A stretch of 32,202 bases of DNA from an uncultured Pseudomonadota bacterium (GCA_900317945.1 ONIT01000026.1:1-32202); one strand, 5' to 3'. Counted from the stretch's first letter, positions 1 through 7,417 are shown. The notes: generated by a model not told the origin, from the sequence alone. A program made the numbers and translations.

Positions 1-23
1 GATAACATTGATAATGAAATTAC

Positions 24-40
24 GGACTTGAAATAAGTCC
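24..40 (-). terminator. Possible weak terminator after corC
   Basis: A 6-bp perfect stem (GGACTT / AAGTCC, 5-base loop) lies 30 bases past the corC stop. On the minus strand it is followed by a T-rich but interrupted tract (GTAATTTCATT), so it is weak as an intrinsic terminator. In E. coli lnt follows corC; nothing resembling its start is visible in the 69 bases present. Confidence 0.3.
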
Positions 41-69
41 AGTTTCAAACAAACAAAGTCATAGACGCC

Positions 70-1140
70 TTAATTTACAGAAAAAATTTCGGTCCCTCCG
101 AGCCTGAGCTCCAGCTGCTTCACGCGCCTCTTGTCCGCGTTGACCACCCTGAACTTGAACTTCCCGGCAAGCACTATGGTCTCCCCTTTGACGGGCAGGT
201 GACCGCAGGTCTTGATTATGAGCCCGGCGATGGTCTCGGCGTCATCATTGCTGAACTCCGTACCGAACTTCTCGTTGAAGTCCTCGATTGGCGTTACGCC
301 CGAGATGAGGTAGCTGCTGGAGTTGACGGCCTTGATGTTGTCAGTCCCTTTCTTCTCGCCCTCGTCCGCGATGTCGCCCACGATCTGCTCCAGCACGTCC
401 TCGATTGTTACAAGCCCTGAGACGCTCCCGAACTCGTCCACGACGACCGCGAGATGGTACCTCTCCTTCTGGAACTTCCTGAGGAGCCTGTCAACCCGGA
501 CGCTCTCCGGTATGACGGTCGCCGGCCTCATGAAGTCCCTGATATTGAAGGTCTTCGGATGGGTATTGCGGTAGATGAGGAGATCCTTCGCGATGAGGAG
601 CCCCCTGATCTCGTCGATGTCCTCTCCTACTACAGGATAGCGCGAGTGCCTTGAGCTCGCTATGATGCTGAGGATATTCTCCTCGGTGTCGTCATCGTGC
701 ACGACGATAATCTGAGATCTCGGGATCATGATGTCCCTTACGCGGAGCTCCGAGATCTCGAAGACGCCCTCGATCATGTCGTGGGTATTCTCGTCGATGA
801 TCTCGCTCTCGCGCGCCTCGTGGATGACGTCGGCCAGCTGCGACTTGTCCTTGGGCTCGCTGTGGAAGAGCCTGAAGAAGCGGTCGAGGATGCCGTCATC
901 CTCCTTCTCGTGCTCCTCCGGCTCCTCTGCTGAGGCAGATCCATCTGCGGAAGCGGCCTGCTCCGCGGCGTCAGAGTCTCCTCTCTCAGCCTCAGTTTCC
1001 GGAACGGTGTCATCATCCCTCTCCGGCCCTGCGGCAGGCTCTGTCCCGGCCGCCGCTGATACAGCGCTTTCCTTCTCTTCGTCTTGCTTGTTCACTCTGT
1101 CATCTCTCATGTTTGCCAAGTGTCCCGGATCCTGCTTCAT
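70..1140 (-). CDS. corC: CorC/HlyC-family CBS-domain protein (YbeX)
   Basis: Cytoplasmic protein of the CorC/YbeX family, linked in enterobacteria to magnesium/cobalt efflux and ribosome maintenance. From about residue 84 the sequence follows E. coli CorC closely: FRLFHSEPKDK, the block VRDIMIPRSQ (134-143) that opens the first CBS domain, a second CBS domain at about 200-255 containing VVVDEFGSVSGLVTIEDVLE, and a C-terminal CorC_HlyC domain at about 270-350. At 356 aa it is longer than the 292 aa of E. coli because residues 1-83 are an acidic Ala/Glu/Asp-rich tail with no family similarity. The start at 1140 has GAGG almost abutting the ATG; M11 at 1110 is an alternative and lacks a better ribosome site. 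It is the last gene of the miaB-ybeZ-ybeY-corC run, 46 bases after ybeY. Confidence 0.93.
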   Translation of the reverse strand: MKQDPGHLANMRDDRVNKQDEEKESAVSAAAGTEPAAGPERDDDTVPETEAERGDSDAAEQAASADGSASAEEPEEHEKEDDGILDRFFRLFHSEPKDKSQLADVIHEARESEIIDENTHDMIEGVFEISELRVRDIMIPRSQIIVVHDDDTEENILSIIASSRHSRYPVVGEDIDEIRGLLIAKDLLIYRNTHPKTFNIRDFMRPATVIPESVRVDRLLRKFQKERYHLAVVVDEFGSVSGLVTIEDVLEQIVGDIADEGEKKGTDNIKAVNSSSYLISGVTPIEDFNEKFGTEFSNDDAETIAGLIIKTCGHLPVKGETIVLAGKFKFRVVNADKRRVKQLELRLGGTEIFSVN

Positions 1141-1186
1141 CTCCTCGGGGGAAATCCTCTCCTTCCTTAATTCCTCTGTGTCCGCC

Positions 1187-1654
1187 TCATGCCTTCTCAG
1201 AGGCGTAGGGATCCGCGAAGCCGAGCTTCTCTGTGAGGATCCTGGTCTCGATGCCTTCCATCTCCTCGGCCTCCTCGTCGGTGATGTGGTCGTATCCCAA
1301 AAGGTGGAGGCAGCCGTGCACGGTCATATGGGCGTAGTGCTCAGCAAGGGTTTTGTTCTGCTCCTTCGCCTCGCGCTCTACCACCTCACGGCAGATGACG
1401 AGGTCCCCGAGGAGATTGAGCTTCACTTCAGGCGGGCACTCGAAGGGGAAGGAGAGAACGTTGGTCGGGCGGTCCACGTGGCGGTAGTTGAGATCGAGCT
1501 CATGGCTCTCCGCCTCGTCGACGATGCGGATGGTTACCTCAGCGTCGTCCCTGAAGTCCTCTACCGCGGCCTCAGCCCATTTCCGGAAGTCGGCCTCAGA
1601 GGGCAGCCCCTCAGAGCTCCTTGAGGCGATCTGAAGATCAAGCGTCAGGTTCAA
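1187..1654 (-). CDS. ybeY: Endoribonuclease YbeY (rRNA maturation)
   Basis: Metal-dependent single-strand endoribonuclease acting in 16S rRNA 3'-end maturation and ribosome quality control. The zinc-binding family signature H-x3-H-x5-H is intact ([11 protein letters not shown], His113, His117, His123), preceded by the family block [10 protein letters not shown] (63-72) and LLGDLVIC (81-88). The length of 155 aa matches E. coli. The start is TTG at 1654: the reading aligns with the E. coli N-terminus from there, and the TTGA overlaps the ybeZ stop codon (TGA, 1653-1651). A GGGAG ribosome site sits 5 bases upstream, inside the end of ybeZ, so coupled translation is likely. Confidence 0.96.
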   Translation of the reverse strand: MNLTLDLQIASRSSEGLPSEADFRKWAEAAVEDFRDDAEVTIRIVDEAESHELDLNYRHVDRPTNVLSFPFECPPEVKLNLLGDLVICREVVEREAKEQNKTLAEHYAHMTVHGCLHLLGYDHITDEEAEEMEGIETRILTEKLGFADPYASEKA

Positions 1655-2742
1655 TCTGTCTCCCTCCCTGCAACAGGCGCATAGGTGCCGGCCTCGTGGC
1701 TTCCTGCAACAGCGCCGGCAGCAGCCTTCGCCGCGGCTGCCTTCTCGGCAGCCTCCTGCTCCTGCTTTTTGTCGTAGCTGTCATAGGCCTTGACTATTCT
1801 CGCGACCACAGGATGGCGCACGATGTCGGTCGAGGTGAAGTAGTCAAAGGCGAGCCCCTCGACTCCCGTGAGAACCTCAATCGCGTGCTTTAGGCCGGAC
1901 TTGATGTGCCTCGGGAGGTCGATCTGCGTGATGTCGCCGGTTATGACGGCCCGGGAGTTGAAGCCGATTCTCGTAAGGAACATCTTCATCTGCTCGATGG
2001 TGGTGTTCTGGCTCTCATCGAGAATGATGAAGGCGTCGTTCAGCGTCCTGCCTCTCATGTAGGCAAGAGGGGCGATCTCAATGACCTGCCTCTCGAGGAG
2101 TTTGTCGACCCGCTCGAAGCCCAGCATCTCAAAGAGGGCGTCGTAGAGGGGCCTCAGGTAAGGATCAATCTTCTGCGCGAGGTCGCCCGGAAGGAACCCC
2201 AGCTTCTCGCCGGCCTCAACAGCGGGGCGGGTGAGGATGATGCGCCTCACCTCCTGCCTCTCAAGCGCGTCAACCGCGGCCGCTACAGCGAGGTAGGTCT
2301 TGCCGGATCCCGCGGGCCCGATGCCGAACGTTACGTCATGGGAGGTGATGTCAGAGACGTACTGCGCCTGGTTGTGGGAGCGTGGCTTGATGTTGCCTTT
2401 CTTCGTCTTGATGGTGGTGTCGCGCCCGAACTCGTCATCGGCGTCGTCCTTCTCGAGGGCTCCGGCGCTCTGTATCGCGAGGTGGACATCCTCCGGGGCA
2501 ATCTCGCCGATTTTGCCCCTTATCGGCGCGGTGTCGGTGTAAAGCTCGTTCAGCACGTGCTCGGCCGCCTTGATGTCGCCGGGGTAGCCCGTTATCTTGA
2601 AGCTGCCTCCGTCGTACTCAATGGCAACGCCCAGGCGCTTTTCAATCTGGAGGAGGTTTTCGTCCCCAGGGCCGCAGAGCATGGAGAGCCGGTAGATGTT
2701 CTCCGGCTCAAGGATGATTTCGTCTGTTTCTGTTTTTCTCAA
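1651..2742 (-). CDS. ybeZ: PhoH-like ATPase YbeZ
   Basis: PhoH-family P-loop NTPase, functionally tied to YbeY; family members are ATPases and possible RNA helicases. It has an N-terminal KH-like region (about 15-75), the linker [12 protein letters not shown] (111-122), Walker A GPAGSGKT (142-149) and Walker B FIILDE (238-243), with the near-invariant stretch [16 protein letters not shown] after it. The 363-aa length is close to E. coli. The start is TTG at 2742: in-frame stops lie about 30-36 bases upstream and no ATG fits the family N-terminus. The ribosome site is weak (GGGAA). The C-terminus ends in an Ala/Lys-rich tail (about 330-363). It overlaps ybeY by 4 bases. Confidence 0.95.
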   Translation of the reverse strand: MRKTETDEIILEPENIYRLSMLCGPGDENLLQIEKRLGVAIEYDGGSFKITGYPGDIKAAEHVLNELYTDTAPIRGKIGEIAPEDVHLAIQSAGALEKDDADDEFGRDTTIKTKKGNIKPRSHNQAQYVSDITSHDVTFGIGPAGSGKTYLAVAAAVDALERQEVRRIILTRPAVEAGEKLGFLPGDLAQKIDPYLRPLYDALFEMLGFERVDKLLERQVIEIAPLAYMRGRTLNDAFIILDESQNTTIEQMKMFLTRIGFNSRAVITGDITQIDLPRHIKSGLKHAIEVLTGVEGLAFDYFTSTDIVRHPVVARIVKAYDSYDKKQEQEAAEKAAAAKAAAGAVAGSHEAGTYAPVAGRETD

Positions 2743-2778
2743 GTCACGTTCCCGGACGGAAGACCGTCCTCAAAATCA

Positions 2779-2797
2779 CGCCGGAGCTGCTCCGGCG
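2779..2797 (-). terminator. Hairpin between miaB and ybeZ, terminator-like
   Basis: CGCCGGAGCTGCTCCGGCG is a perfect inverted repeat with 9-base arms. Read on the minus strand it is followed by TGATTTTGAGG, a short T tract, so it may terminate or attenuate miaB transcription ahead of ybeZ. A second, wider inverted repeat lies just upstream in the same gap (GGCAGCGC at 2803-2810 with GCGCTGCC at 2842-2849, 31-base loop). Together they fill most of the 119-base gap. Confidence 0.45.
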
Positions 2798-2861
2798 GGA
2801 AGGGCAGCGCAAAGGAGGGAGCCATAGCCAGGACTCCCCGGGCGCTGCCTTTCCTGCTGTT

Positions 2862-4190
2862 TTAATTTCCCTCTATTATAGAGCCTGTGAGGCTGTGCGG
2901 CAGGACCTCGTCTATTCTCACCCGCGCGAACTCGCCGATGAGGTCCTTGTCCGAGCGGAAGTTCACGATGCGGTTGTTCTCGGTCCTTCCCTGGTACGAG
3001 TGCCCGTCAGGATCCTTCTTCGCGTGGGCGTCGACAAGGATTACCTGCTCCGTTCCCTTCATGAGGAGCGAGATGGAGTCAGCGCTTGCCGTAAGGTGCT
3101 TCTGCAGGCAGTAGAGGCGCTCCTTCTTGTTTTCAAGCGTCTCGGGATCCTTCATCGCCGCGGCCCTGGTCCCGGGGCGGGGCGAGTAGACGAAGCTGAA
3201 GCTCTGGTCAAAGCCCACCTGATCCGCGAGCGTTACGGTCTCCTCGAAGTCGTCGTCGGTCTCCCCGGGGAAGCCCACGATGAAGTCGGAGCTGATGCTG
3301 ATGCCGGGGCGGGCGGCGCGGAGCTTCCCTACCTTCTCAAGGTAGGACTCCGCCGTGTACGGGCGGTTCATCAGGGCAAGGATACGGTCAGAGCCGCTCT
3401 GCACCGGAAGATGGATGTGGGAGGCGATCTTGGGAAGCTCTCCGATGGCGGCGATGGTCTCGTCGTTGAGGTCCTTCGGGTTGCTCGTCGTGAAGCGGAT
3501 CCTGCCGACTCCCTCAACCGCGGAGACCTTGTAGAGGAGCTCTGCGAGCGAGCTCTCGGAACCGTCCTCGTTGAGCCCTGCGAACTCGTTGACGTTCTGC
3601 CCCAGGAGATGGATTTCCCGGACGCCGGAGTCTACGTCGCGCTGCACCTCCTCCATAATCTCCCTGACGGTCCTCGAGACCACGGGGCCTCTCGTGAAGG
3701 GCACGATGCAGTAGGTGCAGAAGTTCGAGCAGCCCTCGGTGATGGTCACGTAGGCTGACGGGGCGCCCCTCGCTATGGGAGGCAGGATATTGAACTTCTC
3801 GAGCTCCGGGAAGGAGATGTCGATCTGGCGGCCACCGCCTGCTAGAACCTTCTCAATCATTCCGGGCACGAGGTGCATGGTCTGCGGTCCGAAGACGATG
3901 TCAACCTCGGGCGCGCGGCGGAAGATTTCCTCGCCGTCAGCTGACGCGACGCAGCCGCCGACACCGATGATCATCCTGGGATTTGCCTTCTTGAGCTCCT
4001 TCCAGCGACCGAGCTGGTGGTAGATCTTCTCCTTGGCGTTCTCCCGGACGGCGCAGGTGTTGAGGAGAATGATGTCGGCTGACTCCGCCTCAGAAACTTC
4101 CTCATAGCCGTTCGCCGTGAGGAGATCTGCGAGCCTCTCCGAGTCATAGACGTTCATCTGGCAGCCCCAGGTGTGGATATAGAACTTCAT
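2862..4190 (-). CDS. miaB: tRNA-2-methylthio-N6-dimethylallyladenosine synthase MiaB
   Basis: Radical-SAM methylthiotransferase that adds a methylthio group to i6A37 in tRNAs reading UNN codons. It carries two [4Fe-4S] sites: the N-terminal MTTase cysteines C10 (HTWGCQMN), C46 (NTCAVRE) and C80 (VGGCVAS), and the radical-SAM motif C154-x3-C158-x2-C161 (CSNFCTYC). A C-terminal TRAM domain for RNA binding covers roughly the last 65 residues. The start is the ATG at 4190: it begins the conserved MKFYIHTWGCQMN and has AGGAG 5 bases upstream. An in-frame ATG at 4268 would add 26 non-conserved residues and has no such site. The product is 442 aa. Confidence 0.97.
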   Translation of the reverse strand: MKFYIHTWGCQMNVYDSERLADLLTANGYEEVSEAESADIILLNTCAVRENAKEKIYHQLGRWKELKKANPRMIIGVGGCVASADGEEIFRRAPEVDIVFGPQTMHLVPGMIEKVLAGGGRQIDISFPELEKFNILPPIARGAPSAYVTITEGCSNFCTYCIVPFTRGPVVSRTVREIMEEVQRDVDSGVREIHLLGQNVNEFAGLNEDGSESSLAELLYKVSAVEGVGRIRFTTSNPKDLNDETIAAIGELPKIASHIHLPVQSGSDRILALMNRPYTAESYLEKVGKLRAARPGISISSDFIVGFPGETDDDFEETVTLADQVGFDQSFSFVYSPRPGTRAAAMKDPETLENKKERLYCLQKHLTASADSISLLMKGTEQVILVDAHAKKDPDGHSYQGRTENNRIVNFRSDKDLIGEFARVRIDEVLPHSLTGSIIEGN

Positions 4191-4551
4191 TTTTTCTCCT
4201 CGCTCAGTTTCCCGGCCCGGCCGGCGCGCTCTTCCTTTATGCTCTGTCAAGAGACGTGATAATACCATTATTGAGGCTCTCTTTCCCTGTTTCGAACGGG
4301 ATCCTGCCTCAGTTCCGCCTCACTCCTGCATCATGCTGCCAGCGCTCCGGGGCAGCTGACTGTTCCCTGATTAGCCAGAATGATGTTTTTTACATGATAT
4401 GACCAACAATGACATATTGAGCATAGATAAAATTTGAACGGCCACGCCCGGCAGGCTAATATTCTGCCGTAAACAGAAAGCGCTCCGCACCACCAATGAA
4501 AAGGATAAGGTAGCTGCGGTTTCTGTTCGCCGCATCAAGGCTGAAGGCCGG
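4191..4551. other. Intergenic gap between divergent miaB and the Rpn-like gene
   Basis: No convincing gene. A perfect TTGACA exists on the minus strand (+ strand TGTCAA at 4243-4248) but no -10 fits 16-18 bases beyond it. A plus-strand candidate TTTACA (4389-4394) with CATATT (4413-4418, 18-base spacer) could drive the Rpn-like gene. A short stem GCTGCC/GGCAGC lies at about 4334-4355. The plus-strand frame of the next gene stays open back to 4438, but without a start codon. Confidence 0.4.
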
Positions 4552-5313
4552 ATGAATGCGGAGAGAGACCAGCAGATATGTGACTTCAGATTAGAAGATA
4601 CTGACTCAAAGGAAGAAAAGAACAAGATGGACATCAATAAACTTAAAGAGACAATCAGGGCAGAGATTGAAAGAGGGCAGTACAGCCTTATGAATGACGA
4701 GCTCTTCGGATATGTTTTCGGCATGCCTCCCATGGAGCTCCCGGTTCACGGCGACAGGGATCTGGTCTCTCGTATTGCGGCAAGGTGCGAGCTCGGCGAT
4801 GAGGAGCACATCTTTGCCGAGCTGCAGCTCGTGAATTACATGGAATCCAGAGCGCTCCCCCTTGCCTGCTGCGCGACGATGTATAGCGCCCAGCCGGAGT
4901 ACGACCTGAATCCGTGCGCCACGGTCAGCATCCTCTCCTACGGCCTTCTGGAAAAGAAATCCTGGTATTCAGACTATCATTTTCACAACCTCGAAACCGG
5001 CGACCTGCTGGATAACGGCATGGGGCTGCATTTCCTCGAGGTTCCGAAGTTCAAGCGGGAAGACGGAAAGCCGCTCAGCAGCATGACAAGGCCTGAGCGC
5101 TGGATGGCGTTTTTTGCATACTGCCTCAATGACGTGGAGAAAAAGGAGCTCTCGGAGATCGATCCGGCAATCGGCAGGGCGTATGATGCAGCTGAAGACT
5201 TCTTTAAGGACGCCAAAAACGTCAGCAGGTACATTGACCGCGAGACTGGGCTTAGGCTGTTCCGTGCGGCCATGCAGGACGTGAATAAGAACGGAAAAGA
5301 CCGCGTAGAATAG
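4552..5313 (+). CDS. Rpn-family PD-(D/E)XK nuclease/transposase-like protein, probably degenerate
   Basis: Resembles the Rpn / PD-(D/E)XK nuclease transposase family (recombination-promoting nucleases common in mobile, paralogous sets). Recognisable blocks are the opening LMNDELFGYVFG, a core with HIFAELQL (the family's E-x-Q nuclease strand), and the C-terminal pattern WYSDYHFHNLETG...LHFLEVPKFKRE. Between the VFG block and the nuclease strand, roughly 30-40 residues usual in the family are missing, and the expected catalytic Asp before the ExQ strand (usually in an LDIRA-like block) reads SRIAAR here. Nuclease activity is therefore doubtful. The start is uncertain: ATG 4552 has AAGG 4 bases upstream, while ATG 4627 (MDINKLKE) is nearer the start of similarity, with GGAAG 11 bases upstream. 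It stands alone between miaB and the DUF6088 unit. Confidence 0.7.
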   Translation: MNAERDQQICDFRLEDTDSKEEKNKMDINKLKETIRAEIERGQYSLMNDELFGYVFGMPPMELPVHGDRDLVSRIAARCELGDEEHIFAELQLVNYMESRALPLACCATMYSAQPEYDLNPCATVSILSYGLLEKKSWYSDYHFHNLETGDLLDNGMGLHFLEVPKFKREDGKPLSSMTRPERWMAFFAYCLNDVEKKELSEIDPAIGRAYDAAEDFFKDAKNVSRYIDRETGLRLFRAAMQDVNKNGKDRVE

Positions 5314-5356
5314 AGTGCTGCAGGGCCGGGAGCCGACCTTCAGCATGGAATGACTG

Positions 5357-5391
5357 CAGCGCCGCCTGGTGTTTTTTACTTGGCGGCGCTG
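5357..5391. repeat. Perfect 10-bp inverted repeat (hairpin)
   Basis: CAGCGCCGCC (5357-5366) and GGCGGCGCTG (5382-5391) are exact reverse complements around a 15-base loop that contains a T6 run. It lies between the Rpn-like stop and the DUF6088 start. No T tract follows the stem, so it is not a classic terminator; it could be a leader structure or a mobile-element end. Confidence 0.6.
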
Positions 5392-5460
5392 TCCTGTTCC
5401 GGAGAGAAGGATTTTGCCCCCGGAGAGCAGCGGCAAAGCCAATTTTGTGGCAAAAAGTGG

Positions 5461-5479
5461 GAAATATTGCAAATATTTC
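5461..5479 (+). promoter_or_regulatory. Palindromic operator candidate before the DUF6088 gene
   Basis: GAAATATTGCAAATATTTC has perfect 8-base arms (GAAATATT/AATATTTC) around GCA and ends 6 bases before the ATG at 5486. AbiEi-type antitoxins repress their own promoter by binding inverted repeats upstream of their gene, so this is the obvious candidate site here. The position is seen; binding is inferred. Confidence 0.5.
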
Positions 5480-5485
5480 AAAGGT

Positions 5486-6160
5486 ATGAAAGCAGATAGC
5501 CCCTTAAAACAGCTAATCCGGGACGTTCCTCCGGGCACGGTAATCTTCAGGACTGACTATCCAGAGTACAATGCCGAGTTCGTCGGCAATGTGCTCTCCC
5601 GTCTGGTGTCAGACGGTGATATTGTTCGTCTCTCTCATGGCATCTATTGCCGTCCTCAGATGAGCAGGTTTGGCGCTGTCATGCCCGGAATGGCTCAGAT
5701 CGCTCGGAGCATCGCGAGGCGTGACGGCGCCCGCATCCTCCCCGCAGGCGTTACAGCGCTCAATGAGCTGGGGCTGTCCGATCAGGTGCCGGTGACAAGC
5801 ACGTTCCTGACGGACGGATGCGCCAGAAGAATACGGATTGGCAGCCGTACCCTCGAATTCAAGCGTGGCGTGCCGCGCAACTTCATATACAGGACAGACC
5901 TCGCGGCCTGCCTGGTTCAGGCACTGAAGGCCATAGGCAAAGGGCAGGCCGGCAGTGTGGATTTAGGCCGGATAGCTGAGCTTATAGAGACAGAGCCGAA
6001 TAAAGACTCCTTCTTCAGCGACCTGAGGCTCGCTCCGGTGTGGATGCGCAGGCTTTTAATGCCCATTATCAGGAAATACAGGAAGAAGGCTGAGAGTCCT
6101 GTAACTCGGCATCTGATGAAGGCACACTCTGATGGCATGCGTCATCAGGCTGATTCGTAG
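5486..6160 (+). CDS. DUF6088-family protein (AbiEi antitoxin-like, winged-helix)
   Basis: A 224-aa protein with the DUF6088 pattern: an N-terminal helix-turn-helix/winged-helix region (about 1-60, with VGNVLSRLVSDGDIVRLSHG and GIYCRP), then MPGMAQIARSIARRDG, the family block GVTALNELGLSDQVP, and FLTDGCARRIRIGSRTLEFK. This family is related to AbiEi, the antitoxin and autorepressor of type IV AbiE systems. The start at 5486 begins the region of family similarity; an in-frame ATG at 5369 would add 39 unlikely residues that read through the hairpin and palindrome. The ribosome site is poor (AAAGG almost abutting the ATG). The basic C-terminus (RKYRKKAES) could bind nucleic acid. The AbiEii nucleotidyltransferase that often follows is absent; the next gene, 16 bases on, is of another type. 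Confidence 0.8.
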   Translation: MKADSPLKQLIRDVPPGTVIFRTDYPEYNAEFVGNVLSRLVSDGDIVRLSHGIYCRPQMSRFGAVMPGMAQIARSIARRDGARILPAGVTALNELGLSDQVPVTSTFLTDGCARRIRIGSRTLEFKRGVPRNFIYRTDLAACLVQALKAIGKGQAGSVDLGRIAELIETEPNKDSFFSDLRLAPVWMRRLLMPIIRKYRKKAESPVTRHLMKAHSDGMRHQADS

Positions 6161-6176
6161 AGACAAATGGTGATGA

Positions 6177-6710
6177 ATGCGTATAGTCCCGGAAAGCCTG
6201 GAGAAGGCCGTCTCCAGAATTGAAAATGAGGAATACTTTCCCCTGAAGCTGGTGTTTGAGCAGGAGCGCAGGAGTCTCAGTTACTTTGTCCTCTGTCATG
6301 GAAGCTATGATCTGCTGGAGCTGGCCTGTGAGGAGGCGACTGGCATCCTCAGAAGGGTGACGCTTGTCATCTGCAGTGAGTACAGCGTTTCAGACCGCTG
6401 CCTCCCGCAAATCCGCTGTGCTTCTGACGGACGGATAAGGATTGATGGCAGCCTGAAAGAGGAAGTTCCTACATTTTCAGTAACGCTCTTCAGTGACGGG
6501 ATCGAGATTCTGCTCTCATCTGAACGTCCATCCTTTTACGTGAGGACAGGACAGCTGGTCCTTGGCCTCGATGAATTGCATTCGCTCCTGATGCTTCAGG
6601 TTTCCGGAATGTCGGATGCGGATCTGCTGCATACAAAAGACGAGCTCCGCCTCGGTGACGCCATTTGGATACAGCATGACAGTGCCGTCCCGCAGTTTCC
6701 TAAAACATAA
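6177..6710 (+). CDS. Uncharacterised 177-aa protein, possibly immunity-like
   Basis: Not recognised with certainty. It starts 16 bases after the DUF6088 stop (ATG 6177, GGTGA 3 bases upstream) and is probably co-transcribed. There is no signal peptide or membrane segment. The sequence alternates short beta-like segments with turns: SLSYFVLCHGSYDLLELACEE, then a TGILRRVTLVICSEY strand pair, and later VTLFSDGIEILLSSE with VRTGQLVLGLDE. In layout this recalls small immunity proteins of polymorphic-toxin or contact-dependent inhibition systems, but no diagnostic motif is present. No nucleotidyltransferase signature (GS-x10ish-D-x-D) is visible, so it is not an AbiEii toxin. Its pairing with an AbiEi-like gene is the main clue to function. 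Confidence 0.7.
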   Translation: MRIVPESLEKAVSRIENEEYFPLKLVFEQERRSLSYFVLCHGSYDLLELACEEATGILRRVTLVICSEYSVSDRCLPQIRCASDGRIRIDGSLKEEVPTFSVTLFSDGIEILLSSERPSFYVRTGQLVLGLDELHSLLMLQVSGMSDADLLHTKDELRLGDAIWIQHDSAVPQFPKT

Positions 6711-6779
6711 TGAAATCAGGTGTATCCGAAAAAACTCCATGAGCCTTCAGGCGATTTCTTACAAAATGTTAAATAACTG

Positions 6780-6808
6780 TTGACTCACTCTTAACACTGC
6801 TCTATAAT
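6780..6808 (+). promoter_or_regulatory. Strong sigma-70 promoter of the tRNA operon
   Basis: TTGACT (6780-6785) and TATAAT (6803-6808) are separated by exactly 17 bases. The discriminator downstream (GAGCC) is GC-rich, as usual for stringently controlled stable-RNA promoters. The first tRNA begins 15 bases after the -10. Confidence 0.88.
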
Positions 6809-6823
6809 GAGCCTCGTTTTCAC

Positions 6824-6900
6824 GGCTATGTAGCTCAGTTGGTTAGAGCATCGCACTCATAATGCGGAGGTCACAGGTCCGAGTCCCGTCATAGCCACCA
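6824..6900 (+). tRNA. metT: tRNA-Met (CAT), elongator type
   Basis: Full cloverleaf: acceptor GGCTATG/CATAGCC, D arm with TAGCTCAGTTGGTTAGAGC, anticodon loop CTCATAA, T loop GTCCGAGTC, encoded CCA. It closely follows E. coli elongator tRNA-Met (metT/metU). It is the first gene of the four-tRNA operon; the next tRNA follows after one base. Confidence 0.95.
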
Positions 6901-6901
6901 C

Positions 6902-6977
6902 AGGGGTATCGCCAAGCTGGTAAGGCAACGGATTCTGATTCCGTCATTCGGGAGTTCGAGTCTCTCTACCCCTGCCA
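6902..6977 (+). tRNA. glnV: tRNA-Gln (CTG), copy 1
   Basis: Acceptor AGGGGTA/TACCCCT, anticodon stem ACGGA/TCCGT with loop TTCTGAT (anticodon CTG, decodes CAG), T arm GGGAG/CTCTC, encoded CCA. It differs from copy 2 (7100-7175) only in the D loop, C here and T there. Confidence 0.95.
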
Positions 6978-7011
6978 CTGAAAACTAGCAGTTGGTTGTT
7001 GCTTTACTGCT

Positions 7012-7087
7012 TGGGGTGTAGCCAAGTGGCCAAGGCAGAGGGTTTTGATCCCTCCATTCGATGGTTCGAGTCCATCCATCCCAGCCA
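7012..7087 (+). tRNA. glnU: tRNA-Gln (TTG)
   Basis: Acceptor TGGGGTG/CATCCCA with one G-U pair, anticodon stem GAGGG/CCCTC with loop TTTTGAT (anticodon TTG, decodes CAA and CAG), encoded CCA. It lies between the two CTG copies. Confidence 0.94.
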
Positions 7088-7099
7088 TCTGTTTCTTCT

Positions 7100-7175
7100 A
7101 GGGGTATCGCCAAGTTGGTAAGGCAACGGATTCTGATTCCGTCATTCGGGAGTTCGAGTCTCTCTACCCCTGCCA
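7100..7175 (+). tRNA. glnX: tRNA-Gln (CTG), copy 2
   Basis: Same cloverleaf as 6902-6977 with a single base difference in the D loop (GCCAAGTTGG against GCCAAGCTGG). Encoded CCA. It is the last tRNA of the cluster. Confidence 0.95.
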
Positions 7176-7417
7176 CGCAGTTCTGATTTTTCCTTCCGAA
7201 ATTTACATCATTCGGTCTGAAAGCATTTTTTTTGTTTCCATACTGTTTCTGTCCTTATATCACAGTGCCTGCTCTCTGATCTTCTCCTATTCGGAGGCGG
7301 CGTATTTCCCAAGTTTTTTGCAGCACCTTAGCAGACGGCATCAGCAGCTGCCTGATGGCAATGGGATTCTAAGTGAATGCCGGCAAATCAGCGCTCTTCT
7401 GCATGAATAAGAGATTT
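7176..7417. other. Gap after the tRNA cluster, no gene seen
   Basis: A weak stem (CCGAA/TTCGG, about 7187-7219) followed about ten bases later by a T8 run may end tRNA transcription. The rest shows no open frame with a ribosome site. Confidence 0.4.

Noticed and set aside
728..1624. 298-codon plus-strand frame over corC and ybeY
   Set aside because: Antisense to the conserved corC and ybeY; no ribosome site or domain pattern.
4243..4248. Perfect TTGACA on the minus strand upstream of miaB
   Set aside because: No acceptable -10 hexamer at 16-18 bases, so not called a promoter.
4371..4733. 120-codon minus-strand frame overlapping the Rpn-like start
   Set aside because: Ser/Leu-rich shadow without a ribosome site; the plus-strand frame has family similarity.
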